Below are positions 25,750 to 33,188 of a stretch of DNA of 64,000 nucleotides, one piece after another. The first letter of the stretch is position 1; each line of letters starts with the position of its first letter. The stretch covers positions 20,669 to 84,668 of the forward strand of contig URNW01000004.1 of the NCBI GenBank assembly GCA_900549285.1, read 5' to 3'. This DNA is from an uncultured Mycoplasmatota bacterium. Its GTDB lineage: Bacteria; Bacillota_I; Bacilli_A; RF39; UBA660. Made by a program: the position numbers and the translations under genes. A model generated the notes under the pieces. It was given only the letters and a program-made list of their open reading frames with translations. It searched no databases and was not told where the DNA came from.

Positions 25750-26616
25750 TTATTTCTTAATTATTTTTTCATTAATATATTTTTCTACTTCCTGAACGAT
25801 ATTATTAAAATTATCAAAATCCACATTAAACCAAGTAATATCCATTTGATTATTAAACCAAGTGTATTGTCTTTTAGCATAATGTCTTGAATTCTTTTTG
25901 ATTAAATCTTTGGCTTCATCTAGGGTTATCTCTCCATCAAAATATCTAAATAACTCTTTGTATCCTATCGCAGTAGATAGTGCTTTAGAATTTATTTTTT
26001 GATCATAAAATAATCTTACTTCTTTTTCTAGTCCTTCATTAAACATTAAATCAACACGTTTATTAATTCGTTCGTAAAGCATGTTTCTTTCACAAGTAAG
26101 TCCTATATATATGGCGTTATATAATGGTTTAGCCGCAGGAATTTCTATGTTCTCTTTGTTTAAAAATCTGATTAATCTTTTCCGATTATGAAGATGAATA
26201 TTCATATTAGGATCCTTTTTTTTGGCTAGTTCATAAACTTCTTCATTTGTTAATTTATCATAACTCTTCATGGAATACTCTTCTTTATTAAATTCATAAC
26301 TATATAAACAGGCTTTTAGATAAAGACCTGTTCCTCCCACAAAAATAATGTTTTTATCTTGATTTTTTTCGATTATTTTACGAGCATCTTTTTGATAATC
26401 AAATACTGTATAATTTTCTTTCACATCCTTGATATCAAATAAATAATGAGGAATTCCTTCTTTTTCTTCTTCTTTAATTTTAGCTGTTCCTATATTCATT
26501 CCTATATATACCTGCATAGCATCTACATTTATAATTATTCCATTATATTTTTTGGCTAGTTCTACACTTAATTTGGTCTTTCCAACCCCTGTTGGTCCAA
26601 CGATACAAAGGATCAT
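25750..26616 (-). CDS. miaA: tRNA dimethylallyltransferase
   Basis: 288 residues, slightly shorter than the usual 300-315. It isopentenylates A37 of tRNAs reading UNN codons. It shows the P-loop [15 protein letters not shown] (about 7-21), the tRNA-binding [17 protein letters not shown] and the GGTGLYLKA motif. The [19 protein letters not shown] region and the final RQYTWFNN are also present. The partner enzyme that thiolates the same base, MiaB, is at 28950. Its start overlaps the mscL stop by 4 nt (ATGA). Confidence 0.95.
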   Translation of the reverse strand: MILCIVGPTGVGKTKLSVELAKKYNGIIINVDAMQVYIGMNIGTAKIKEEEKEGIPHYLFDIKDVKENYTVFDYQKDARKIIEKNQDKNIIFVGGTGLYLKACLYSYEFNKEEYSMKSYDKLTNEEVYELAKKKDPNMNIHLHNRKRLIRFLNKENIEIPAAKPLYNAIYIGLTCERNMLYERINKRVDLMFNEGLEKEVRLFYDQKINSKALSTAIGYKELFRYFDGEITLDEAKDLIKKNSRHYAKRQYTWFNNQMDITWFNVDFDNFNNIVQEVEKYINEKIIKK

Positions 26617-27008
26617 TTTTGCTTCTCCTCTTTTAATAAATCACGAATTTCTTCTAATAATATTACATCTTCTGGCTTTTTTGGCTTCTCTTTTATTTCT
26701 TCTTTCTTTTTTAAATTACTAATTTTATTAATAAATTTAATTAATATAAATAAACAGAACGCTATAATTAAAAAGTTGATAATGCTTTCAATGAAAGCTC
26801 CATATTCAATTCTTGTATCTTTAAATGTAATAGCTAAATTTGAAAAGTCTACTCCCCCTAAAATCAATCCTAATATTGGGGTTAAAATATTATTTACAAG
26901 ACTTGTTACAATAGTAGAAAATGCTCCTCCTATTATTATACCAACCGCTAAATCGATAACGCTTCCTCTAGCAATAAATTTTTTAAATTCATGAATTGTG
27001 TTTTTCAT
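26613..27008 (-). CDS. mscL: Large-conductance mechanosensitive channel
   Basis: 131 residues, typical. It is a homopentameric membrane channel that opens under hypo-osmotic shock. The N-terminal amphipathic helix [21 protein letters not shown] leads into TM1, and TM2 is near 70-90. A charged C-terminal bundle ([17 protein letters not shown]) ends the protein. It is the first gene of the miaA-cca-dnaD-nth operon. Confidence 0.96.
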   Translation of the reverse strand: MKNTIHEFKKFIARGSVIDLAVGIIIGGAFSTIVTSLVNNILTPILGLILGGVDFSNLAITFKDTRIEYGAFIESIINFLIIAFCLFILIKFINKISNLKKKEEIKEKPKKPEDVILLEEIRDLLKEEKQK

Positions 27009-27050
27009 AATACCTCTTTTCTCTTTCTATTTTAGCATAAATTACTCATT

Positions 27051-27077
27051 AAAAAAAGTTAATCTTTCGATTAACCT
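27051..27077 (-). terminator. Intrinsic terminator of the SipW-type/CBM protein gene
   Basis: Stem GTTAATC (27058-27064 on plus) and GATTAAC (27069-27075) with a GAAA tetraloop on the minus strand, followed by seven T. Confidence 0.8.
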
Positions 27078-28192
27078 TCTTCATCTACATAAGTTGTTCC
27101 TTCAAAAAAAGGAATATTTTTATCACACCAATCTTTACTTGGCTCATTGCCACTTCCAAAACTCTCTGTCAAATCAATTAGTACTAGGCCATCATACCAT
27201 ACAGATGTCGTACTTTTATTATTGTTATAATCAAGACGCATTGGATAGGTATTCGTAGTAAAAGAAGAACGATTATTAACTGCTGATACAATATTCCATG
27301 AACCAGCAGAACCTAAAGATTGCCCTTCTACAAAGTTTGGTTCCGCAATAGGCCAGTAAAGTCCAGCACTTCCACTGGCACCTTCATGATAGACTTCATA
27401 TCTAGCATAATATTTATGAGTTGAATCTAAAGGAATTGAAACAGAATTTTGGGCTAGTATTTCAGGAGCACTGCTTGTCCCAGTTAATTTAATAGAAGTT
27501 GTTCCATATTTAGCATGAGCTGTATCAATTGTCCCTCCTGACCAAATATTACTTTTTTCAAAACTTGGATCTGTTATTAAATTTTTAAGCTCTATTTGAG
27601 GAGCTGTTGGAGTGCTATAAATGATTATTTCTGCTTCAAATTTTTGATTCATTACTTCATTTCCAGCACTTTCATCTATCCATAAATATAAATCATAATT
27701 TTTACTGGTATTTTGATTCGGTAAAATCCCTGTTTCTATAACATAAGATGCTTTTATATCTTTTTTAGTTATGCCACTTGGAAGATCTGATTCCTTTAAA
27801 GTGGTTAATTTGGTTGTATTTTGAGCATCCAATGAATAATTAATAAATGGTAATAATTGATCAGATGTTGTAGATAGAACATTTAAAATTATTTGATAAC
27901 CACTTCCTATATGACAATCATTATTTGAGATTGTAAAGGAATATGGAGTAATTTTTTTAAAAGCTTGAGTACTACTCATAGGATATCCTGTTATATTAAT
28001 TGAATTTTTATCTTGGAATTCAATATTATAGCAACTTGTATTTAACACATTTGTTCCTTCTTGTTTCGCATTAAAAGATAAATAAGCATACGTTATGCTA
28101 ATTGTAGCAATTACAACTACAACAATAGAAGATATAAGGAAAAGGATATATCTTTGGTTAGTTTTTAAAGATTTATGTTTTTTCTTTTTCAA
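27071..28192 (-). CDS. Exported SipW-dependent-type protein with C-terminal carbohydrate-binding-like domain
   Basis: 373 residues from a TTG at 28192 that follows TGGTGATCGTC; the upstream ATG at 28204 lies in that site. An N-terminal basic stretch and helix (about 10-35, ending ITYAYLSFNAK) resembles SipW-dependent signal segments of TasA/camelysin-like proteins. The first domain (about 40-200) is paralogous to the next gene: both carry YxLYLWIDExAGNxxM and end in IIIY/VLIY. The second domain (about 205-373) resembles galactose-binding CBM folds (ITDPSFEKSNIWSGG; GSGNEPSKDWCDKNIPFF, typical of Firmicute adhesins and phage tail proteins). It is likely displayed on the cell surface. Confidence 0.65.
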   Translation of the reverse strand: MKKKKHKSLKTNQRYILFLISSIVVVVIATISITYAYLSFNAKQEGTNVLNTSCYNIEFQDKNSINITGYPMSSTQAFKKITPYSFTISNNDCHIGSGYQIILNVLSTTSDQLLPFINYSLDAQNTTKLTTLKESDLPSGITKKDIKASYVIETGILPNQNTSKNYDLYLWIDESAGNEVMNQKFEAEIIIYSTPTAPQIELKNLITDPSFEKSNIWSGGTIDTAHAKYGTTSIKLTGTSSAPEILAQNSVSIPLDSTHKYYARYEVYHEGASGSAGLYWPIAEPNFVEGQSLGSAGSWNIVSAVNNRSSFTTNTYPMRLDYNNNKSTTSVWYDGLVLIDLTESFGSGNEPSKDWCDKNIPFFEGTTYVDEEG

Positions 28193-28255
28193 GACGATCA
28201 CCATATCTTTACTACATCTATTATATAGTATTTTCTATTTTCTCACAAGTAGTAA

Positions 28256-28281
28256 AATAAAAAACTCCCTTTTAGGAAGTT
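28256..28281 (-). terminator. Intrinsic terminator of the short SipW-type protein gene
   Basis: Stem AACTCCCT (28263-28270) and AGGAAGTT (28274-28281) with T-rich sequence on the minus strand. Confidence 0.65.
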
Positions 28282-28885
28282 ACATATAATTATAAATTAG
28301 TACTTTACCAGTGAAGGTGTTTCCCATAATATCATTGCCAGCATTTTCATCTATCCATAAATATAGATTATAAGTTACAGATTCTCCTGGAGCAAGAGTA
28401 CCATCTATTAAATTATAAGTTGTATCTATATTATATTCACTTTTAATTGATCCTAAGTCATATGTTGAAGCAGTCGTTAACATTGCACTTGGATTTTCTT
28501 TACTTGTTGGACTTGTCTCATTTAACTTATATCTTAAACTTGGAGTTAGATTTGATATTGGACTCGTTAATGTGTTTAAGGTAACTTTATAATGAATTGG
28601 ATCTTTAGCATTAGATGTAGTACATGTATTTGTAATTGTAAATGTGTATGGTTTTACTTTTGATAAAGCTGTTTGTTCACTCATTGGATAAGCATAAGTT
28701 CCATTTGCATTCATAGTAATGGAATCACCATCTACGTAATTTACTTGAAAACATGTTGTTGTTATTTCATTAGGAGTTGTTTGTTTACTTGCCACTGAAT
28801 AATAAGAATAACTTGTTCCAATTGTAATTGTTACGAGTATCATAATTGTTAAAACTCCAAGAGTAATTTTATAACCACTTCTCAT
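28280..28885 (-). CDS. Exported SipW-dependent-type (TasA-like) protein, single domain
   Basis: 201 residues. A hydrophobic segment (about 9-30, ITLGVLTIMILVTITIGTSYSYYSV) is followed by a beta-rich domain. The domain is homologous to the first domain of the neighbour at 27071: TTCFQVNYVDGDSITM, the YPMSEQTALSKVKPYTFTI block and YNLYLWIDENAGNDIMG. It lacks the CBM-like domain. The pair is a tandem duplication, but a terminator lies between them, so the copies are separately terminated. The S-Y-S-Y-Y-S-V region resembles SipW cleavage sites, and a SipW-like protein is encoded at 18169. Fibre or matrix function is a guess from the family. Confidence 0.65.
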   Translation of the reverse strand: MRSGYKITLGVLTIMILVTITIGTSYSYYSVASKQTTPNEITTTCFQVNYVDGDSITMNANGTYAYPMSEQTALSKVKPYTFTITNTCTTSNAKDPIHYKVTLNTLTSPISNLTPSLRYKLNETSPTSKENPSAMLTTASTYDLGSIKSEYNIDTTYNLIDGTLAPGESVTYNLYLWIDENAGNDIMGNTFTGKVLIYNYM

Positions 28886-28949
28886 ATTATCACCTATTTT
28901 ACTATTTATAATTATAAGATATTTTTGTCATTCCTACAAGTACTTTTTA

Positions 28950-30365
28950 CTAATTTTTAATAAATATTGCTTTTTTACCATCTAAGCTAAAACTTTTAGC
29001 ATCTGTTATTTCTACTGGTATTATTTTGCCAATATCTTGTGTTGCATCATTTATATTTACTAATTTCATAGTTTTAGTATAACCATATACTTTATCTTTT
29101 CCTTTTTCACTTGGGCCTAAAACTAATACTTCTTCTATTTTACCAATATACTCTTTATTATGAGATAAGCTATCAGCATTTATTAAATTATTTAATTCTT
29201 GTAATCTTTTTTCTTTTTCTTCTTTAGAAATATTATCTTTAATTTTAGAAGCAGGCGTTCCTTCTCTAGGAGAATAAATAAATGTAAAAGCTCCATCAAA
29301 TTTACATTCTTTTACTACTTCTAAAGTTTCTTTAAAATCTTCTTTGGTTTCATTAGGAAATCCTACTATGATATCTGTTGTAATACTAACATTTTTTATT
29401 TTTTCTTTTATTTTTTTATATAGTGTTAAATATTCTTCTTTTGTATAACGTCTTCCCATTAGTTTTAAAATTCTACTACTTCCACTTTGAAGAGGTAAAT
29501 GAATGTAAGGCATTATATTTTCATATTTTTGGATGACATCTATCATTTCATCTGTAAAATCCCAAGGATGAGAAGTTACAAAACGAATTCTTGGGATTCC
29601 TGTTTTAGCTACATCTTCTAGTAAACTCGCAAAATTATATTCTTCTTCTAAATCTTTTCCATAAGCATTTACATTTTGACCTAGTAAGGTTATTTCTAAA
29701 TAGCCTTCTTTTTTTAAATTTTCTATTTCTTTTATAATTTCTTCTTTTTTACGACTTCTTTGACGACCTCTTGTAAAAGGAACAATACAATATGTACAAA
29801 ATTTATCACATCCATACATAATATTTACCCATGCAGTATATTTAGAATCTCTTACATAATCCATATTTTCATAAACATTTCCTTCTATCGAATATACTTC
29901 AATTTGCCTGCTTTTACTTTCTTCTAAAATCATACTGCCTAAATCATTGATATTATGTGTGCCAAAAACAATATCTACAAAAGGATATTTTTCTTTTAAA
30001 AGCTTTGAGATTCCTTCTTCTTGAGGCATACAACCACCTATACAAATCATTAGCTCTGTTTTTTCTCTTTTTAAGTGCTTTAATCTTCCTAAAAAACCAA
30101 AGACTTTATCATGAGCATTTTCTCTTATTGCACATGTATTTAAGACAACAATATCAGCATTATTTACATCTTCTGTTTCTTTAAACCCTAAATTTTCTAA
30201 TATTCCTTTTATTTCTTCAGAATCATGAACATTCATTTGACAACCATAAGTTCTTATAAAATATTTTTTATCTTTAAACTTATCACTTTTGATATTTTTA
30301 GCATTTAAAAATTCTACTTTTTTATTTGTTCTTAAACGTGCTTGCTTCATATCTGGTAAATTCAT
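28950..30365 (-). CDS. miaB: tRNA-2-methylthio-N6-dimethylallyladenosine synthase
   Basis: 471 residues. It is a radical-SAM methylthiotransferase acting on i6A37. The N-terminal UPF0004 domain has the cluster Cys in RTYGCQMNVHDSE, VLNTCAIREN and CIGGCMPQE. The radical-SAM motif is YGCDKFCTYCIVPFTRG (about 184-200). A C-terminal TRAM domain (about 400-465) follows. A charged N-terminal extension (about 1-35) precedes the first motif, as in Bacillus YmcB. It works after MiaA (25750). Confidence 0.96.
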   Translation of the reverse strand: MNLPDMKQARLRTNKKVEFLNAKNIKSDKFKDKKYFIRTYGCQMNVHDSEEIKGILENLGFKETEDVNNADIVVLNTCAIRENAHDKVFGFLGRLKHLKREKTELMICIGGCMPQEEGISKLLKEKYPFVDIVFGTHNINDLGSMILEESKSRQIEVYSIEGNVYENMDYVRDSKYTAWVNIMYGCDKFCTYCIVPFTRGRQRSRKKEEIIKEIENLKKEGYLEITLLGQNVNAYGKDLEEEYNFASLLEDVAKTGIPRIRFVTSHPWDFTDEMIDVIQKYENIMPYIHLPLQSGSSRILKLMGRRYTKEEYLTLYKKIKEKIKNVSITTDIIVGFPNETKEDFKETLEVVKECKFDGAFTFIYSPREGTPASKIKDNISKEEKEKRLQELNNLINADSLSHNKEYIGKIEEVLVLGPSEKGKDKVYGYTKTMKLVNINDATQDIGKIIPVEITDAKSFSLDGKKAIFIKN

Positions 30366-30481
30366 AATACACCATCCCTAAGTTATTATTATATCATGGT
30401 TCTTTTAGATTGTAAAAGAGAACGTAAGAATTAACTTACTTTAATTTGCCAAATCTTTGTACTTCTTTTATATTTTAAGAT

Positions 30482-30516
30482 AAAAAACTATCTTATACTT
30501 TGTGGTAAGATAGTTT
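30482..30516 (-). terminator. Intrinsic terminator of the DUF3603-like gene
   Basis: 11-bp perfect stem AAACTATCTTA (30485-30495) and TAAGATAGTTT (30506-30516) with T-rich sequence on the minus strand. Confidence 0.8.
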
Positions 30517-31137
30517 AATAATATAATATAATTTTAAAATTTCTTCATTAAAAGATCCGTTTATATCTTTTAAGATACTTTCATATATATATTCCATGTT
30601 ATCTACATTTTCTTTTTTATATTCATAATACAAATACTTTAATTTAGCTATTTCTTTTTCTTGATATAAATGATTGATTTCTAATAAAATTAATTTTTTA
30701 GCTTCACTTATTTGTCTTAGAGTATTATCTATTTGTAATTTCTCTATTATCTCATATTTTATATCAGTATCTTTCATTCCATAAATAATTTCTAAAACAT
30801 TTAATTCATCTTCTATTAATAATTTACTTCTATTCATGGTTAGTCCTTCTTTATTAAATTCTAGCGCTATTACATTTTTAGTATCTGTAAACAAGCAGGC
30901 ATATTCTATCCTTTTTATATTCTTTTTATCACTTACTAAGGTTTTATCATGAATACTATCTAAAAAATCTGATGATACTTTTATTTTATTACTAATTAAA
31001 TCGATAAAAGTTTTATGTTTTAACTTAATTAAAGGAATTTTTTTTAATAACTCTAGATTATCATAATCATTCCACTCATAAAAATCATATGCTTTATTTT
31101 CGCCCCAATTTAAAATTATGTCGTAATAATAATTCAT
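30493..31137 (-). CDS. DUF3603/UPF0736-like cytoplasmic protein
   Basis: 214 residues. The start (MNYYYDIILNWGENKAYDFY, then EWNDYDNLELLKKIPLI) and the central RIEYACLFTDTKNVIALEFNKEG closely follow the pattern I know for DUF3603 proteins (Bacillus YjbA type). The C-terminal half is a long charged helical region. No catalytic motif is seen. It shares 44 nt with the upstream two-helix membrane protein gene in another frame, an unusually long same-strand overlap. Function is unknown for the family. Confidence 0.6.
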   Translation of the reverse strand: MNYYYDIILNWGENKAYDFYEWNDYDNLELLKKIPLIKLKHKTFIDLISNKIKVSSDFLDSIHDKTLVSDKKNIKRIEYACLFTDTKNVIALEFNKEGLTMNRSKLLIEDELNVLEIIYGMKDTDIKYEIIEKLQIDNTLRQISEAKKLILLEINHLYQEKEIAKLKYLYYEYKKENVDNMEYIYESILKDINGSFNEEILKLYYIIKLSYHKV

Positions 31138-31336
31138 TCTTGATCCACCTTTCTAACGATATTCCTATTAAAGCAATTCCTATTACAAATAGCCACACTT
31201 CTACTCTTCTACTTATAAATTGAACAAATTCTATGAAACTATACCCAATTGTTAATAAATTAAGATAAATTATAATAAAAAATAGGCCAATACTAGTAAA
31301 TATGACACCAATTATGTAAAGTAATAATCGAAACAT
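31094..31336 (-). CDS. Small two-helix membrane protein
   Basis: 80 residues with two hydrophobic segments near 3-28 and 47-62, and a basic C terminus. The last 14 codons overlap the start of the DUF3603-like gene, which implies coupling. I do not recognise a family. The coding call rests on membrane character and position; the ATG follows a GGGGAGT site. Confidence 0.55.
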   Translation of the reverse strand: MFRLLLYIIGVIFTSIGLFFIIIYLNLLTIGYSFIEFVQFISRRVEVWLFVIGIALIGISLERWIKNELLLRHNFKLGRK

Positions 31337-31402
31337 AGTAACTCCCCTATAATTTTATTTCTTAAATAAAAAAAATATTATATAATTAAATAGGTGATAA
31401 AA

Positions 31403-32215
31403 TTGAACTATTTAATTTATATTATTTTAGGGATTATTCAGGGATTTACTGAACCGATTCCCGTATCTTCTAGTGGGCATATTTTTCTTTTTAAAAATAT
31501 TTTTAATACAGATATGTTTAATGATTTAAATTTTGAAATTGTGGCTAATTTTGGATCTTTTCTAGCTATTTTATTTATATTTAGAAAAGAAGTATGGGAA
31601 CTTTTAACAGCTTTTTTCTCTTATATTTTTAAGAAAGAGACAAGAGAAAAATATAAAAAGAAATTTAGGTACTGTATATATATTATTATTTCTACTATTC
31701 CAATTGGACTTGCTGGATTTTTATTTAAAGATTTTATTGAAGAAAAATTACAAAATATTACTATTTTAGGTTTTGCTTTCTTAATTACAGCTTTTATGCT
31801 TCTATTAGTTAAAAATAAAAATGGGAAAAAAGATGATGATGATATCACTTTAAAAGACGCTCTCATTATTGGTATATTACAAATTATAGCATTATTTCCT
31901 GGTATTAGTAGAAGTGGTACTACTTTAGTTCTTTGTTTACTGGTTGGTATGAGTAAAAATACAGCTTTAAAATATACTTTTATTTTATATTTTCCTATTA
32001 GTTTAGGAACTATGATTTTGGGAGTTAAAGATATTATGGAAGCTGGAAATTTAAGTAGCGTTGCTCTACCTTATTTTAGTGGATTATTAGCAGCATTAGT
32101 AGTTACATATTTTTCTTATCGCTGGCTTAGTAATGTTGTAAAGCGTGGTAATCTTTGGAAATTTAGCATTTATTGTGTATGTTTAGCCATATTTATCTTT
32201 ATTTATTTTAGATAA
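31403..32215 (+). CDS. uppP: Undecaprenyl-diphosphatase
   Basis: 270 residues starting at a TTG (31403) that follows AGGTGATAAAA; the GTG at 31394 lies inside that site. It dephosphorylates undecaprenyl pyrophosphate to recycle the peptidoglycan lipid carrier and gives bacitracin tolerance. BacA/UppP signatures are GIIQGFTEPIPVSSSGH (with the catalytic Glu and Ser/His) and FPGISRSGTTL. About seven membrane helices are seen. It fits with the Mur genes of the window. It is monocistronic, with its own terminator. Confidence 0.95.
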   Translation: MNYLIYIILGIIQGFTEPIPVSSSGHIFLFKNIFNTDMFNDLNFEIVANFGSFLAILFIFRKEVWELLTAFFSYIFKKETREKYKKKFRYCIYIIISTIPIGLAGFLFKDFIEEKLQNITILGFAFLITAFMLLLVKNKNGKKDDDDITLKDALIIGILQIIALFPGISRSGTTLVLCLLVGMSKNTALKYTFILYFPISLGTMILGVKDIMEAGNLSSVALPYFSGLLAALVVTYFSYRWLSNVVKRGNLWKFSIYCVCLAIFIFIYFR

Positions 32216-32244
32216 AAAGCTTCACTTTATAGTGGAGCTTTTAT
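32215..32244 (+). terminator. Intrinsic terminator of uppP
   Basis: 12-bp stem with one mismatch (32215-32226, 32231-32242; core AGCTTCACT/AGTGGAGCT) ending in T. Confidence 0.75.
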
Positions 32245-32284
32245 CTTGTAAGCAAAATGATTTCATTTAAAAATTAGTTTGGCG

Positions 32285-32307
32285 TATAAAAAAGTGGTGA
32301 ACCACTT
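32285..32307 (-). terminator. Intrinsic terminator of the HD-domain gene
   Basis: Perfect stem AAGTGGT (32292-32298) and ACCACTT (32301-32307), with TTTTT following on the minus strand. Confidence 0.7.
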
Positions 32308-32851
32308 AATTTTTAAATAATATAATATTAAATACTAATAAGACTGCTACATTAAAGGCATAACTAAATTGAAAACGTTCACATTCACCTATAGAAACGA
32401 TTAAGTCTGATGCACAAATTATCCATCCTTCTTTACTTTTGGGTTTAAATTCTTTAATACTTGCTTTTTCTTTTGGATTTATAAATGGGAAAATCTTTTT
32501 TATTAAAACATGATGGAACATATGAGTCTTAATGGCTTCTGCCTCTAATTCTGTTACATTAAAATATCTTTTGGCATTGCTAGCTGCTGTAACTGGATGT
32601 CTTAAATATGAATTTTCTGGGCTTTCTTTTCTAGTTCCGTAAAAGAAGTCATGCAAAAGTCCCGCTCTAGACACACTTTTTAAATCTGCTTTAAAATATC
32701 TTCCTAAACGATAACTTAATTTGGCTACTCTTAAAGAGTGCTCGTATTTACTTGTACCATGATGTAAATCTTTTTTTGTTTCTAAAAAATGTTCATTATT
32801 TAATATATCACACACATACTCATCAAACTCGCATTTTAAACGTTTTGTCAT
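32306..32851 (-). CDS. HD-domain phosphohydrolase-like protein
   Basis: 181 residues. The segment HGTSKYEHSLRVAKLSYRLGRY supplies the first HD-family His, and SRAGLLHDFFYG supplies the His-Asp pair. Further His residues (HPVTAASNA, KTHMFHH) complete a metal-binding HD site as in small HD hydrolases of Firmicutes. A hydrophobic C-terminal stretch (about 163-179) may be a membrane anchor. The substrate is unknown. It has a good promoter at 32889-32917 and an AGGAG site, and is monocistronic. Confidence 0.8.
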   Translation of the reverse strand: MTKRLKCEFDEYVCDILNNEHFLETKKDLHHGTSKYEHSLRVAKLSYRLGRYFKADLKSVSRAGLLHDFFYGTRKESPENSYLRHPVTAASNAKRYFNVTELEAEAIKTHMFHHVLIKKIFPFINPKEKASIKEFKPKSKEGWIICASDLIVSIGECERFQFSYAFNVAVLLVFNIILFKN

Positions 32852-32888
32852 CTTTTCAACTCCTACTTTTTACTTTGCGACTATTATT

Positions 32889-32917
32889 ATTATAGTAAAT
32901 TATACTTCTTTTGTAAA
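32889..32917 (-). promoter_or_regulatory. Promoter of the HD-domain gene
   Basis: Minus strand TTTACA (32917-32912), 17-nt spacer, TATAAT (32894-32889). Confidence 0.55.
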
Positions 32918-33054
32918 GGATAAATGCTTAAATTTAATTGATAATTGTTCTATACTACTTTATATTTTAGGAAAAATTTATAAGCCAATAATTAATGATT
33001 TAATTATTATCTTTCCTCTAGTCGCATAGTTAATATTAGTTTTATTTACCCTTT

Positions 33055-33116
33055 AAAAAAGTCCTAAAAGGACTTATAAATTATGTTATTTACAACCCCC
33101 TAAATTGCTCATAACT
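33055..33116 (-). ncRNA. Putative orphan small RNA, about 62 nt
   Basis: A consensus promoter (33124-33152) predicts a start at A33116. The transcript would first fold GTTAT (33115-33111) with ATAAC (33089-33085), a two-by-two internal loop (GA/AA), and GCAA with TTGT. The apical loop is UUUAGGGGG. It ends in an intrinsic terminator: AAGTCCT, three-base loop, AGGACTT, then T6 (33075-33055). No gene for the terminator to serve lies between promoter and hairpin, so this is a free-standing unit. A tiny frame, MSNLGGCK, begins 5 nt after the predicted start without a ribosome site; it may be incidental or leaderless. I do not recognise a known RNA family. Confidence 0.55.
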
Positions 33117-33123
33117 ATAGTTA

Positions 33124-33152
33124 ATTATAGCATATTTTCTTGTATTTGTCAA
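33124..33152 (-). promoter_or_regulatory. Consensus promoter of the putative small RNA
   Basis: Minus strand TTGACA (33152-33147), 17-nt spacer, TATAAT (33129-33124). Both hexamers are perfect. Confidence 0.75.
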
Positions 33153-33162
33153 AAAGTGGACA

Positions 33163-33188
33163 AATAAAAAAAGAAGCAATTATGCTTC
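33163..33188 (-). terminator. Intrinsic terminator of clpB
   Basis: Stem GAAGCA (33173-33178) and TGCTTC (33183-33188), loop of 4, seven T on the minus strand. The clpB stop is in the hairpin. Confidence 0.75.

Larger units (their letters stand above)
32852..33179. other. Gene-poor stretch between the HD gene and clpB
   Basis: The 328 nt hold the HD-gene promoter (32889-32917), about 135 nt with nothing I can support (32918-33054), a compact small-RNA unit (33055-33152) and the clpB terminator. Confidence 0.6.
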
